A DNA stretch of 38,622 nt from Chara braunii (GCA_003427395.1 BFEA01000041.1:3892803-3931424); one strand, 5' to 3'; counted from the stretch's first letter, positions 19,555-29,666 are shown. Program-made: numbers and translations. The notes: generated by a model not told the origin, from the sequence alone.

Positions 19555-19610
19555 GGGGAATCAAACCCACGACCTCGTGAATGCCACTTACGTGCTCAAC
19601 CAACGGAGGA
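19555..19610 (-). mobile_element. tRNA-like segment, possible second SINE family
   Basis: On the minus strand GTTGGTTGAGCACGTAAGTG resembles a D-arm with an A box, and CGTGGGTTTGATTCCCCATG gives a T-arm with a B box (GGTTTGATTCC) at the normal spacing. The acceptor stem is not recognisable. It is unlike the four-copy SINE family. Confidence 0.45.
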
Positions 19611-19781
19611 TTCTAGAAAAATCTAGAAAAATGGTAATCCACTTCCAAGCTTGGAAGAAATGCAAGTCAGACAGCTCAACTCAATCTGGTTCTACAGCGT
19701 GTTTAGAACCTTTGCGAGAACATCAGGGAAAGCCTGGTATGCCCAAGAGGAGCTGCTCAGAGTATGTCCTCTAAGACCCCC

Positions 19782-19785
19782 CCGG

Positions 19786-19817
<32 letters not shown>

Positions 19818-19820
19818 AGG
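19782..19820. repeat. Poly-C tract
   Basis: C-rich run with about 28 consecutive C. Its length is unreliable in short-read assembly. Confidence 0.9.
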
Positions 19821-20439
19821 TATAGAAAGAACGGAGGTAGAGGAGTGATGAATCCACCTCACTGAGGAAGTAATCAATGCCGCTGTCTCAGGGTCTCTCG
19901 GCAATAACGGAGAAGAGCGTTGAGTGAGGAGGGTTATGTAAGCGGTGCTGGCTCCGGTTTCCAGCTGTTAATTTACTCCTGTTTTTATAAGAAATGGAAA
20001 GAAGAGCGAGGGGGTGAGGGTGAGATGGAGCTATCAAGGGGTGGAGGGTGAGTGGGTAGCTATGGAGGGGTAGTGGCAGATTCCCACGTTGGGCTATGGA
20101 GACACGAGAGCAATAGTAGGTGAGAGGAGGAAGGAGTGGACCAAGAAGAGGTCTTACCTTTGGCTATGGTGGACCTTATCTCTTCGCTTAATACCTGGTT
20201 GGGGCCCCATAATGAAGGACCCTATTGGGGTACCGGTTGGACTTGGACTTCATCCATGAAGCAAGATGGCCTTAGTAGATGAGAGCCAAAGACGTAGTGG
20301 TGTTGTCCTGTGAACATCCCCAGATGATGATCTGCTACGGTTACCCGTGCTGCTAGGGGTTCAGAGAAGAGGGCGAGAGGGCTACACAATATTTCTTTCC
20401 ACAGCTCTAGTGAGGGGATCTCTCAGATACTGGTTGTTC

Positions 20440-20473
20440 ATTTGTTCATTCATTCATTCATTCATTCATTCAT
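20440..20473. repeat. (TTCA)n microsatellite
   Basis: Tandem TTCA tetranucleotides, after two imperfect TTGTTCAT units. Confidence 0.9.
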
Positions 20474-20824
20474 GTGTTCTGTTTTTGTATTTAATTGTAA
20501 AGAGGAGTTATGTGGGGTGAAGACCAACCTCCAAAAGGAGCAGAGAAGCTAGGCGAACCCTAGTCGTTGGAAAAACTGTGCACTGCACTGGGTATGATGG
20601 GCAATGATAAGACCCCGCATACAACAAAAGAACCATTGTAGCTTATGTGTGTGGACTGTGCTAGGAGAGGACCTTAATTTCTATAATGACAGCTGGGAGA
20701 AAGGAGGTTCGGGAGAAGTTTTGAGCACTAGTGAAAGAGGAAGGACACGAAACTATAGACCAATTTCCTCAATCGCAACCTCATATCCGTCCGCAGTAAG
20801 ACGGACACGACTTATTAGTCTCTT

Positions 20825-20951
20825 ACATGGCAGCGGCGGACAACCAAACCGGACAAATCCGGACACCGGAATTCACGGTTTAATCCGAACCTCCGGTTTT
20901 CCGGTGTTTTCCGGTTAATCCGGACATGTCCGGATAGGTATATATGTCCGG

Positions 20952-20955
<4 letters not shown>
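20825..20955. repeat. TCCGGA/CCGG-rich cluster with A-tail
   Basis: About 125 bp in which CCGG, TCCGGA or TCCGGTT motifs recur at intervals of 6-15 bp on both strands, so that much of it can fold on itself. It is followed directly by an A-tract from 20955. A similar cluster lies at 24325-24395, next to another A-tract. This could be a small repeat family with an A-tail. Confidence 0.5.
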
Positions 20956-21011
<56 letters not shown>

Positions 21012-21051
21012 AAAAAAAAAAATAAAAAAAAAAAGGAGAGAGAGAAAAGCG

Positions 21052-21122
<71 letters not shown>
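20955..21122. repeat. Poly-A tract and (GA)n microsatellite
   Basis: A-tracts (20955-21033, with few interruptions) are followed by a long GA dinucleotide array (about 21057-21121). Confidence 0.95.
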
Positions 21123-21125
<3 letters not shown>

Positions 21126-21307
21126 ATCTTGGCGCGTGTAGGTGATGAGTATCGTCGCAAGCTGTGGCTATGGCGGAGATGCCGACTTTCATGCAAGCGA
21201 CAACCCCCTCTTCTATCGGACTTTCTTTCAGTTTGGCTAAGCGGCGGTGTCCGCATCTCTAGAGCTGCTAACTGCAGCGGGTGGGCCGGTGTTGCTCATC
21301 GAGTGAC

Positions 21308-21309
<2 letters not shown>

Positions 21310-21350
<41 letters not shown>

Positions 21351-21360
21351 GGGGGGGGGA
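21310..21360. repeat. (GA)n followed by poly-G
   Basis: GA dinucleotides (about 21310-21340) run into a G-tract (about 21341-21359). Together they shift reading frames in the putative 5' UTR of the next gene and may be of uncertain length. Confidence 0.95.
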
Positions 21361-21423
21361 GGAAGGTGACGAAGTGAATACTCAATTAGCTGATTTGGGG
21401 CTCGATAGCAGTGGAACGCATGA

Positions 21424-22646
21424 CATGGAAATCGATCAGCAATTGCTGGCCATTGATTTCGGAAGGAGGTGGGGGGAGAAGATGGCCAAAAACGACGGAG
21501 GCGGCCTGATTTTTCTAAGTTTTGAGGACGACGATCAAGGGGAGGAAGAAGAAGAGGAGGAAGAGGAGGAAGGAGAGGAGGAAGAGGACGACGACGAGGA
21601 GGAGGACGACGACGAAGAGGGGGAAGGGAAGGCTCAAAGGGAAGGTAGTGCCGAGTATGGTTATCGAGAAAAGGCGGATCTGGCGGCGGGAAATTTGGCT
21701 GAAGATAATGGCGCGAAGCATATTGTTTCAGACTGCGGCGATTTACCGCGCAAATCCATCGATAGGGGTAGTAGTCCATACGGATCCTTGCAATCTGTCG
21801 ATTACAGGGGTAGTTGGGGAAATGTGAAATTAGAAGCCGCGGGGATGGAGGCAAGAGAAATAAAATTTGGCAGGGATACAGGGAGCGTGGAGGAAGAGGA
21901 TCGAGGTAGTCGAACGCCTCGGTCCGTTAATCTTGCCGCGAATGCGGACTATGTTCAACTGAGGTTGGGAGGGGAGGGGGAGGGCTCTCCGCGGGAGGAC
22001 GTCGGCGGAGATTCAGAAGCGGAAATATTGACTCCGATAATTAGCCCGAGAAGATCTGCAGATCATGTTATGCGGGATTTGACGTGTGTTCGATGTGTAA
22101 CACCTGTAGCAATGCCGTCGGTTGAGGAGAAGCAGGAGAAGGACGAGAAGGAGGAGGAGGAGGAGGTATTTCTCTCTCGACGGGAGGCGGTGTGTCGCGG
22201 GCAACAAGGTGCTAATGTTGCCGCCGTGGCAGAGGAGGAGAAAGCAGGAGAGGAAGGCGGCGTAAGAGAGAGAGGAGAAGTTAGGGAGGGGGATTTTTTT
22301 AAAGGACTAAAGTGGGAGAAGGTGGGTGAGGTTGGGAGGAGGGGAGAAGAAGGGGAGGTAGGGAAGGAGGGATGGGAAAGGGAGCGTAGCACGCTCGTGA
22401 AAGGAACAAGCTCTGGTGGCGAGGGAGTGATGATGGATTTCAACAAGCCGTTAATTGATGGTAGAGGGGCAGTGAAGGGGGGGAACGGAAGGTCTAGCGA
22501 TGAAGCAGAGGGTTCTTTGGGGCCGGGAATGGAGAGCGACCGGGAGGGAGAGACGGATATGAGGAGAACGGAAGCGTCGCTCATTTCAACCTTGTCGTCG
22601 AACTTCAAGGAGGCTGGTCGATCTTCGGTCGCAGATCCGTGTGCAG
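21424..22646 (+). CDS. Acidic low-complexity protein, putative first coding exon
   Basis: An open frame of over 1.2 kb without stops, far longer than expected for non-coding DNA here. The ATG at 21424 (MEIDQQLLAIDFGRRWGE) follows GA/G repeats typical of a plant 5' leader. The frame is also open upstream to 21272, so this start is a choice. Residues 36-65 are almost all Glu/Asp, and later Glu-rich patches (EEKQEKDEKEEEEE) and Ser/Pro stretches follow. It has no recognised domain and looks disordered. At GTGCAG|GTGATC the frame meets a phase-1 donor (intron from 22647); read through, it stops at 22727-22729. A phase-1 donor would join the SEL1 exon at 27714, making this the N-terminus of a second SEL1 gene. 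Alternatively it is a separate gene. Confidence 0.4.
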
Positions 22647-22907
22647 GTGATCCTCCTCTCTCTCTCTCTCCCCCTAAAATTATCTCTCTCCCTAAATCCC
22701 CCTCGACGATACTGTCCAGTTTAAAGTGACCTTCATCACTTCAGCGCGGTATCAGCTGGCTGGCTTGACTAGTGAGTTGATGTTTCCCTTGGACTAATTC
22801 ATTGAAGTTTCTATTTGACGTCCTCCTGTCGCCTCATTAATCCTCTCCTCTCCCTCTCGAAGGATACCAACCAAGAGCGTGAGGTGTGTGTCAGTGTGTG
22901 TGGGGAG

Positions 22908-23007
22908 AGAGGGAGAGAGAGAGAGAGAGAGAGCATTTGTCGGAACCGATGAGATCGGAAATGTGAACGGAGTTCAGATGCCGAGAAGGTGGTGGTGGTG
23001 GTTGTTG

Positions 23008-23047
<40 letters not shown>

Positions 23048-23050
23048 CGG
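22908..23050. repeat. GA and TG microsatellites in a local duplication
   Basis: GA runs at 22908-22932 and 23028-23046 and a TG run at 23009-23028. The downstream phrase CAGTTGTCGTAACCGATGAG echoes CATTTGTCGGAACCGATGAG, so the interval is a diverged duplication of about 120 bp. Confidence 0.7.
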
Positions 23051-23538
23051 AGAGCAGTTGTCGTAACCGATGAGATCTAAAAAGAGGAACGCGTACAGAT
23101 TTCAGATGTGAGGAAGGCTGTTCGACCTATGTATGACCTCTGACCTATCGCTTAGCCGCAAGACACGGTTGCGTTAGCAACTATTCTTTTCTTCTTGATC
23201 CCCCTACCTCACTCGTTCAGGAGGTGGCTCATCTCTGAGACGTGCATCGTGCACTGCCTGGCATGACTAATCACTTCACTTCTTTTGCATCATGCCTCCA
23301 ATCGTTGAGCAGTGTGTATACGCGGTTCACTTTCATTTGATTCGGGCGAGAGAGTTACAAATCTCCCCCCCCCCCGGCCCCGGCCCCGGCCGCGCAAAAT
23401 CTTTGTATTGATGTGTCCCCAAATGGGGCAAAAAGTGTGGAATGCCCCGGTGTTGAAGGCCCCGAAACGACTTTTGCCGTCGTTTTGAACCCTGGCTGGG
23501 TCGGTAAATTGTTGTTGTAGTAAATGAAATGTAATTCC

Positions 23539-23564
23539 TTTTTTTTTTTTTTTTTTTTTTTTAN

Positions 23565-23602
<38 letters not shown>
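23539..23602. repeat. Poly-T / N / poly-A junction
   Basis: About 24 T, then A-N and about 38 A, with one ambiguous base at 23564. Probably an assembly join between two homopolymer tails of opposite polarity. Confidence 0.8.
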
Positions 23603-23603
<1 letters not shown>

Positions 23604-24288
23604 ACTTTGTGCAATTGGCACCAGAAAAGCCCTAGGGTGCATGGGGGATGTGGGAAGTAGGGGAGTGGGAAATCCCACTGAACATACCTTGTGAAAGAAC
23701 ATAGGTTTACTCTGCGAAGAAAGTCAAGGTTTACTCTGCGAAGAAATCAAATGTCGGCAAACACCACATGAATTGCAAACATCTCAACAAAGACCAAATT
23801 GGCATGAAGTTCCGCATAACCTTTTATAAAACAGTTTGAACTTTGAACTTTGAGGTGTGAAGACTAGGAAGTTCGAACTTCGGGTGATGTGCTGTGCTCC
23901 TCACGCTGCGCTTGCTGCAGCTGCTGCTAGTCGTGCTGTGCCTGCTCCACGTCTGTCCTTGCCTGCTGTGCTCGCCTCCTTGCCCTGCTTCTTCCTTCCT
24001 CGGGCGATGGCGGCAGTACCGGGCGTGCATACGTTTGAATGTCGTACCGGAGGGGGGCGGCCAAAGTCACCAACGAAGGACTTCAAAATTGAAGCCCGCT
24101 TTCACTTCCGGGCCGCCAAAACGGAGAAAGCCCATTCAAATGGGCAGAAGAACAAAAAGCCAAAAAAAAAAAAGACAATCAAAAGAGGAAAGTTCCGGCC
24201 CCTACCTGATATCGCTCGGAGGCCTTAACAAATGGGCCCTTATTTTTGGTGGGCGGCCCAGGGCATGAGGGAACGCCCCGGGCCGCAA

Positions 24289-24400
24289 AAAAAAAAAAAA
24301 GACCATTGCCAAAAAATGTTTGGAATCCGGTCCGGACCGGTTCACCGGACACTGGACTCCGGACGGGCCGGATCCTGGTCCGGTTGTCCGGATCGCTGCC
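24289..24400. repeat. A-tract with TCCGGA/CCGG-rich cluster, second copy
   Basis: A14 at 24287-24300 is followed by GGAATCCGGTCCGGACCGGT, CCGGACACTGGACTCCGGAC and GGTCCGGTTGTCCGGATC. The same motif vocabulary as 20825-20955 appears here, although the two do not align simply. Confidence 0.45.
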
Positions 24401-24676
24401 ATGGTGACTCTCTTATTACATGCGTCGAGCATGCATCAAAGACATGTGGAACGACGATCTCATTCATTCCGGGGACCATAGCCTGTTGTTAAAACAGAAC
24501 CAAAGCACCGATGAGTCAGTGTACAGTGGAGCATTTGTGAGGTTATTGTATTATAAATAATGTAAAATGAGAAAAAAAAATGAAACGAAACAAAACAAAA
24601 CAAACCAAGCAAAACGAGTTTGTGAAAGAAGTGTTCCTGGGTAAAATGCTTGTAAACAGGATCTTGAAGAGTACAC

Positions 24677-24772
24677 CTTAATGGTTTCAGATTGATCAAG
24701 TAGGTTTTATTCCCGGACCGCGAACAGGACACTTAATGATTTCAGATTGATCAGGTGGGTTTTATTCCCGGA
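24677..24772. repeat. Short direct duplication (41 bp, period 55)
   Basis: CTTAATGRTTTCAGATTGAT and the following GGTTTTATTCCCGGA occur at 24677-24717 and 24732-24772. Confidence 0.8.
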
Positions 24773-25911
24773 AGGTACGGGTGTAAAGCTGGTGCTAGGA
24801 GGAAGCCTGGGACTTATGGCGCCCCCTTTTCTCCTTCCAAGTGACACGCTCTCTCCACCATGCCTTAGATTGGCATTCCTCGATTGACCAGTGGATTTTC
24901 CAAAGGGCAATACTGTGGGTCATCTAGATGAGCTGGTGTAGTGATACCATTCATGAGGAGAAAATTGCAAAGGAGACAGCTTGAACAATGATGCAACAAG
25001 TGGAGTGAGATTTGAAACTGTTCTATGGAGCAGTTGGAGGCATTCGGCGAAGAGAGAGTACACTTTGTGGCTTCATCAGAAAAACATACAGAGAAGGAAG
25101 ATTGGATTGATCACTAAAGAGCCATCTAAAATGGACAATCGGCACAACTCTCCGCGGGGTCATAGCCTCCAGGACTAGCATCTCGCCAATTCATAAGAAG
25201 AACAGGGTATGTGAGAGTGAGGGAGAGCACCCTGTTCAGTAGTGGGCAACGGGTCCTCCACATCAGAGAGGCAATAAACACCACCAATTGTCTCAGTTCC
25301 CACTGTTTGTATTCACCGTATGACTTGTCGGGAAAGGACCTGCGGGTGCCCGAGAGGAGGGGATCCCGAAACGAAATAGAAAACCAGGACTCTCTTTCTT
25401 AGCTTAGCCTAACAATACAGCGATAGCTCGTGCCCCAATGACAAGTGTCAAACTCACCCAATTGGGACCAAAGCCTGGGAAGTGCAGCATAATGGGAAAA
25501 AGCGGAAAAGGCGTGGGCTGTTCGGTCTATGGTGAAGGTTATATGAATCCCAAAACATCAATAAGGGCAAGTGGTAACCAACCCACTTCCGCGAACAGTA
25601 ATAAACTCAGACATAGAGGGTTGACGCTGGAGAAGGGCGCCGACTGTACTGATGTTCTGGTGACGACGGCGTCTCCCTTTCAGTCCACATATCCAAAAGT
25701 GCTGCCTGGCAGAGGCAGAGGCTTCCATGGGCAACTGCGACCTGCAGCACTTCTGCAGCAACTGTGTCTGCAACACTGCTGCCTCGATTAGGCTTCCACG
25801 GGGAACTGCGACCTAGACACCGCGTGAATGGTCAAGGAAAAAGCTTTGCTCCCGTCGTCTGACCCGTTGTGATGTCCGGTCCGCTAAGTCCAAGTCCTCC
25901 GGGAGTTTCTG

Positions 25912-26172
25912 TGCCAATTTTGGCTTTTTTTAGGGTCAACGCACCGAATTTGCCGAGTTCGCAAATATCAACCTCGTGTAATGCAGTTCTGAAGCACAGG
26001 CTCGTAAGAGCTATAGTGGATTTCCTACTCTAGGAATATGCATGCCAAATTTGGCTTTTTTGAGGGTCAACGCACCGAATTTGCTGAGTTCGCTAAGAAC
26101 AACCTCGCGTAATGCAGTTCCGAAGCACAGGCTTGTAAGAGCAAGTGGAGTCGCTACTCTAGGAATATGCAG
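25912..26172. repeat. 131-bp tandem duplication
   Basis: Units 25912-26042 and 26043-26172 share TGCCAA-TTTGGCTTTTTT, AGGGTCAACGCACCGAATTT, AATGCAGTTCYGAAGCACAG and CTACTCTAGGAATATGCA with scattered substitutions. Confidence 0.85.
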
Positions 26173-26745
26173 AACATTCATCTTGCGTCCCGCTTTCAGC
26201 GATACATTCACCAGGGTGAGGAATCTTTTACAGGGAATCTTTTTAGTGAAGAGGCAGAGGCAGTGCAGCAAGGCTGGGAGAGAGAGGGAGAGTGAGAGCA
26301 CACACACACGCTCACTCAACTCGACGCAGACTCGACACGACTCGACGGAAGCAGACATAAAGTGGCAAAGTCGCAAAGTCGCAGCCTTGAATTCCCGAAC
26401 ACAATGTCGAAGCAAAGTCACACTGAACACAAGCACTGAGGCTCAAGACTGGTTGCCGTGCTTTGCTCGCGTCCGTACTTGAGTACAGGACTCAAGTTCG
26501 GTCCTGAGGGCAAAAGTGAAAATGCCTCAGGGCCAGGACTGAAAATCGAAAGTCTGAGAGTGGGCGCCAGGATGCCAGATGGTTTAAGTGTCTGAAATCC
26601 GAAAGTCCAAAAAGAAGGAATTTTGAAAACGGGCGCCAGAATGCAGATGGCGCCAACTGTCCAAAATTGGAAAAGCAGAAACAAGGTAAAAGAAAACAAA
26701 AGAATCGTAAAAACAAAGAAAGAAAATAAATGCAGCAAGCTGGCG

Positions 26746-26830
26746 GGTGGTAACCTGCAAGCCAGGGATCGAGCCCTGTCGGAGTCTGTAACACTTTTGC
26801 TGATAATTTCCCCGATTGCCCTGTTTATCT
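26746..26830 (-). mobile_element. tRNA-like segment (T-arm)
   Basis: Minus strand contains a perfect T-arm-like hairpin CAGGG-CTCGAT-CCCTG (26763-26778) with a B-box-like GGCTCGATCCC. It is preceded by GTTACAGACTCCGA, which could be an anticodon arm. The A-box region is not clear. It may be a SINE head or chance. Confidence 0.3.
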
Positions 26831-27220
26831 ATAGAATCAGATAGTTCGCACTGTCCGGTCGAATGGCCCAGGTTTGGTGTTTTTGGGTACGTTGCAGCGA
26901 AGGTTAGGCCCTCAGCACTGGTGTGAGGATTACTGAGCTATATAGATGTCCAACTCTGAGTGGGTGGTGAACTTGCGTGGTGCGGGGAACGATAGGATTG
27001 AACCATATGGCATTGAACCATATGGCCATAAGACTGCATGAGTGAATTTATTGAAATTAGAATGTGGTGCTCTCATTTCGCAGCAGTCTCTTCTTTCTGT
27101 GGGCAAAGTTGAATGATGAATTGAAAATTCATGCAAAAGAGAGTTTAGAGCAGCTCTTTCAGCTCGGCTCCAGATACCTTAAGAAAGTCTTCGGGTCTCC
27201 CCCCTCCTCTCTCTCAATCC

Positions 27221-27418
27221 TCTCCTTCCTCGAAATGATAAGGTTCAATGAACTTCTCACAGCACCCCCAGCAGCAAACCGCCGAGATCACTGCGATCCA
27301 GACACTTCACCGGCCCATTCAATCTGTAGGAGCGACGGGCGGTGTGTACAAACAGCAGGGAGGTAATCACCGTGAGCTGATGGCTCGCGCTTACTAGCGA
27401 TTCCTCATTCAAGATTGG
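27221..27418 (-). pseudogene. 18S rRNA 3'-region fragment
   Basis: On the minus strand this matches the nuclear small-subunit rRNA near its 3' end. It contains GTACACACCGCCCGTCGCTC (the universal primer region near E. coli 1391-1407), then AGATTGAATGGGCCGGTGAA, and finally CCTTATCATTTCGAGGAAGG. Many differences, including a diverged variable stretch at 27250-27300, show it is not a functional rRNA. It is in the same sense as, and separated only by an A-tract from, the U6 copy at 27439-27523. Confidence 0.85.
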
Positions 27419-27438
27419 TTTTTTTTTTTTTTTTTTTT

Positions 27439-27523
27439 GACCATTTCTAGATTTTTGTGTGTCAGCCTTGCGCAGGGGTGATGTGATGTACATACTTTGG
27501 AAACTTCCACTTGTAACGGATGT
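27439..27523 (-). pseudogene. U6 retro-copy 6, joined to 18S fragment
   Basis: Diverged full-length U6 on the minus strand: GACCATTTCTAGATTTTTGT, GTCAGCCTTGCGCAGGGG and TAACGGATGTG are clear in the plus reading, while the middle has decayed. An A19 tail (T on the plus strand, 27420-27438) follows its 3' end and abuts the 18S fragment. A poor direct-repeat candidate (about AAG-TTGGTTT) occurs near 27411-27421 and 27541-27551. Confidence 0.75.
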
Positions 27524-27713
27524 GCTGTACGTACCGTGGGAAAGTTGGTTTGTGTTTGTGTTAGAAGGGTGATGTGAGGGCAAGTTCTCGGCTATGGAGA
27601 TTGCTGTGTTGACTGTGACATGTGATGCCTCGCATGCAGTGATCGATAATAAATTAATAATTTGTCTGAATCTCTGAACCCCTTTTGTTATTACCACTGT
27701 CCCAATTCCACAG

Positions 27714-28388
27714 CTACAGGCCATCACCTGGCTATGAAAGATGCGCTGGAATGGCTTCAGAAGGCTGCGCAAGGTGGCGATGCTCTTGCGCAAAACTGGG
27801 TGGGGATGTGCTTCCTGAGCGGAGACGGAGTCCCCAAGGATGATACCGAAGCATATTTGTGGTATAAGAAAGCTGCAGCACAGGGATGGGCAGACGCACA
27901 GCGCTGTCTTGGGTACCTGTGTTTTCACGGAATCGGAGTTCCTTGTGACGAGGCTCAAGGGATCGAGTGGTACTCGAAAGCGGCTGATCAAGGTGACTCC
28001 ATTGCGCAGGCCATCCTTGGCTACTGCTACCAGAAGGGACTGGGAGTGCCTGTGAATGCGTCACAGGCGGTTGAGTGGTATCGCAGGTCAGCAGATCAAG
28101 GCTATGCGCAGGCACAGCACAACCTTGGATGGTGTTACCAGAATGCAATGGGCGTCGATCACAACCCTGACGAGGCTGTCAGATGGTACTCGAAGGCGGC
28201 AGGACAGGGACATGCGGATGCACAGAGAAACTTAGCAATCTGTTATCGGGATGGCGTGGGTGTGAAAAGCGACCTCTCCAAAGCAGTGTATTGGTTTTGT
28301 AAGGGTGAAAGCAGTAAAGAGTTGGGGATAAAAGACTTTGACGAAAGGACAGCTCCTGCGGCTGCTGAGTGTAAAGAATCTGATCAAG
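27714..28388 (+). CDS. SEL1-like repeat protein, exon module 4
   Basis: A 225-codon internal exon. The acceptor CCCAATTCCACAG ends at 27713, and the donor CAAG|GTAAGG starts at 28389; both are phase 1. It encodes five SEL1-like repeats starting DALEWLQKAAQGG and including LGYCYQKGLGVP, WYRRSADQG and LGWCYQNAMGV. The last repeat (LAICYRDGVGVKSD) is followed by a non-repeat tail ending KESDQG instead of the AKG ending of modules 1-3, so it may close the solenoid. The donor region is duplicated by a U6 insertion 100 bp downstream. It belongs either to the same gene as modules 1-3 or to a gene beginning at 21424. Confidence 0.85.
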
Positions 28389-28505
28389 GTAAGGCGTCTC
28401 TGTGTTTTTTGTTTTGTTTTGTCTTTTTTCCTCCCATCGCAGGGGCCATGCTAATCTTCTCTGTATCATTCCGATTTAAACGGATGTCCGTGAGGACAAG
28501 GTAAG
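28385..28505 (-). pseudogene. U6 retro-copy 7, with TSD containing the splice donor
   Basis: U6 sequence (28437-28497, minus strand) runs from the 5' stem GTCCTCACGGACATCC to GGCCCCTGCG and is truncated at its 3' side, followed by a T-rich plus-strand tract. The direct repeat CAAGGTAAG flanks it at 28385-28393 and 28497-28505. The first copy is the exon 4 splice donor itself, so the insertion duplicated the 5' splice site. Confidence 0.8.
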
Positions 28506-29578
28506 ATGTCGCGACTTCGGATGAGAGTTCATTATTGATTGCTATGAGCGTGAGCATTATGAGGAGTATTCGCTCACCCAGAGAACACATTGAAAGGTGG
28601 ACCAGTGTGTGCGCGGTTGTGGATCGTGAAAATTTATGAGCATTTTCTTCTCCTTGCCCCTCCCGGCCCCCTTTTGTATTCATGAATCATTATGCTGTTT
28701 TTGTATTAGCCTGCTAATTTCACGAGAGAACAGTACCCCTTTTCATTCATGTCCCCTTGTTGTTTCTTGCTTCATTCACGCTGATGTTTTGTACTAGCCC
28801 TGCTAATTTTGTAGCTAAGTGTACACCACCCATCTTTTAGCGCAATCGACTCCTTGGCCGTCTTTTGTGTCATAATGTCTTCACTCTCCCTCATTATTTG
28901 TTGAGCCATTTATTGCCAGCCAGCTAATTCTGTAAGCGATTGCAGACCCCATTAACTACTGACTGGTTTTCAGTTGGCATGCTGAATCGATCAGTTATGA
29001 CTAGTGGGTGTGGTGTTCTTCCACATATCTCCGTACTACTATGGAGTTCTACTAATTTTCTAGTGCCTTCTTTCCTGCCCAGCGGTAATAACGCAATCAA
29101 CGGAGAGACAGACGAGTGGAAAAAAATATTTGCCTGTATACGCGCAAATGGGATGGTTTTGCTTTGCCAAAGTTTGGAGTTCAACCTGGACCATTTAGCC
29201 CAGGTGTTTGTCCATAGGCCACATCGGCTGAGTAGTAAATACCCTCATGGACTCGTTGTGGGACATCAGAATGGGCGTAATTAATGAACCACTGCCGCCC
29301 TTCTGGCCTCGGCGTCCATTGAGAAGGACCTGAGCTTGAATCATTTACCTCGCTGGCTATTCATGTGACAACACTGACAAGCCTAAAATAGTAAAATCCC
29401 TCGATGCGGCCCATGAGAAACGAACCTGCCACTGAAACTGAAGTCTGTACGTTTGTTTTGAGGCGGGGGTTTGGAGTCTGAAAGTTGAGATTGGTTGCGG
29501 TCTCGGACTGTCCATGATACCTTCTCTTTAAGCCTCGTGCATATAGCGATGTAGGGGCCTGGCAGTTTACGTCTTGCA

Positions 29579-29666
29579 GCTACCATCTTCCCCCCGAACA
29601 TGACATATATGTGTTGTAAATGAAGACAACGCATAGGTTGTGTTATGTTTGGGGGAAGATGGTAGC
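29579..29666. mobile_element. Foldback element with GCTACCATCTTCCCCC termini
   Basis: An 88-bp inverted repeat whose first and last 16 or so bases are near-perfect complements (GCTACCATCTTCCCCCC against GGGGGAAGATGGTAGC). Partial complementarity continues inwards (AACATGACAT and the TTGTGTTATGTTT arm). It is distinct from the CCGTCTTCACC family. A related right arm occurs alone at 30040-30064. Confidence 0.55.

Larger units (their letters stand above)
12368..27713 (+). other. Very long intron or intergenic interval
   Basis: About 15.3 kb between SEL1 modules 3 and 4, mostly repeats. It may be one intron, or gene boundaries may lie inside it, because an acidic open exon at 21424-22646 looks like a first coding exon. 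Stretches with nothing recognised are 12956-13380, 13981-14465, 14507-15551 (except diverged echoes of the 13.5 kb repeats), 16682-17090, 19616-20440, 22730-23540, 23603-24290 and 24773-25911, as well as 26173-26745 and 26831-27220. They contain only short open frames without family resemblance. Confidence 0.5.

Noticed and set aside
20944-21141. Lys/Arg/Glu-rich small protein
   Set aside because: Translation of a poly-A tract and a GA microsatellite.
22063-22608. Ser/Pro-rich open frame on the minus strand
   Set aside because: Mirror image of the acidic plus-strand exon; a shadow of its codon bias.
27221-27418. Genuine rRNA gene
   Set aside because: Only about 200 bp of the 18S 3' region is present and it is strongly diverged, with neither neighbouring ITS nor the remainder of 18S.
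29093-29284. Exon after the strong acceptor CTTCTTTCCTGCCCAG
   Set aside because: The phase-1 frame hits a stop within 40 codons, the longer frame needs phase 2, and no good donor follows.
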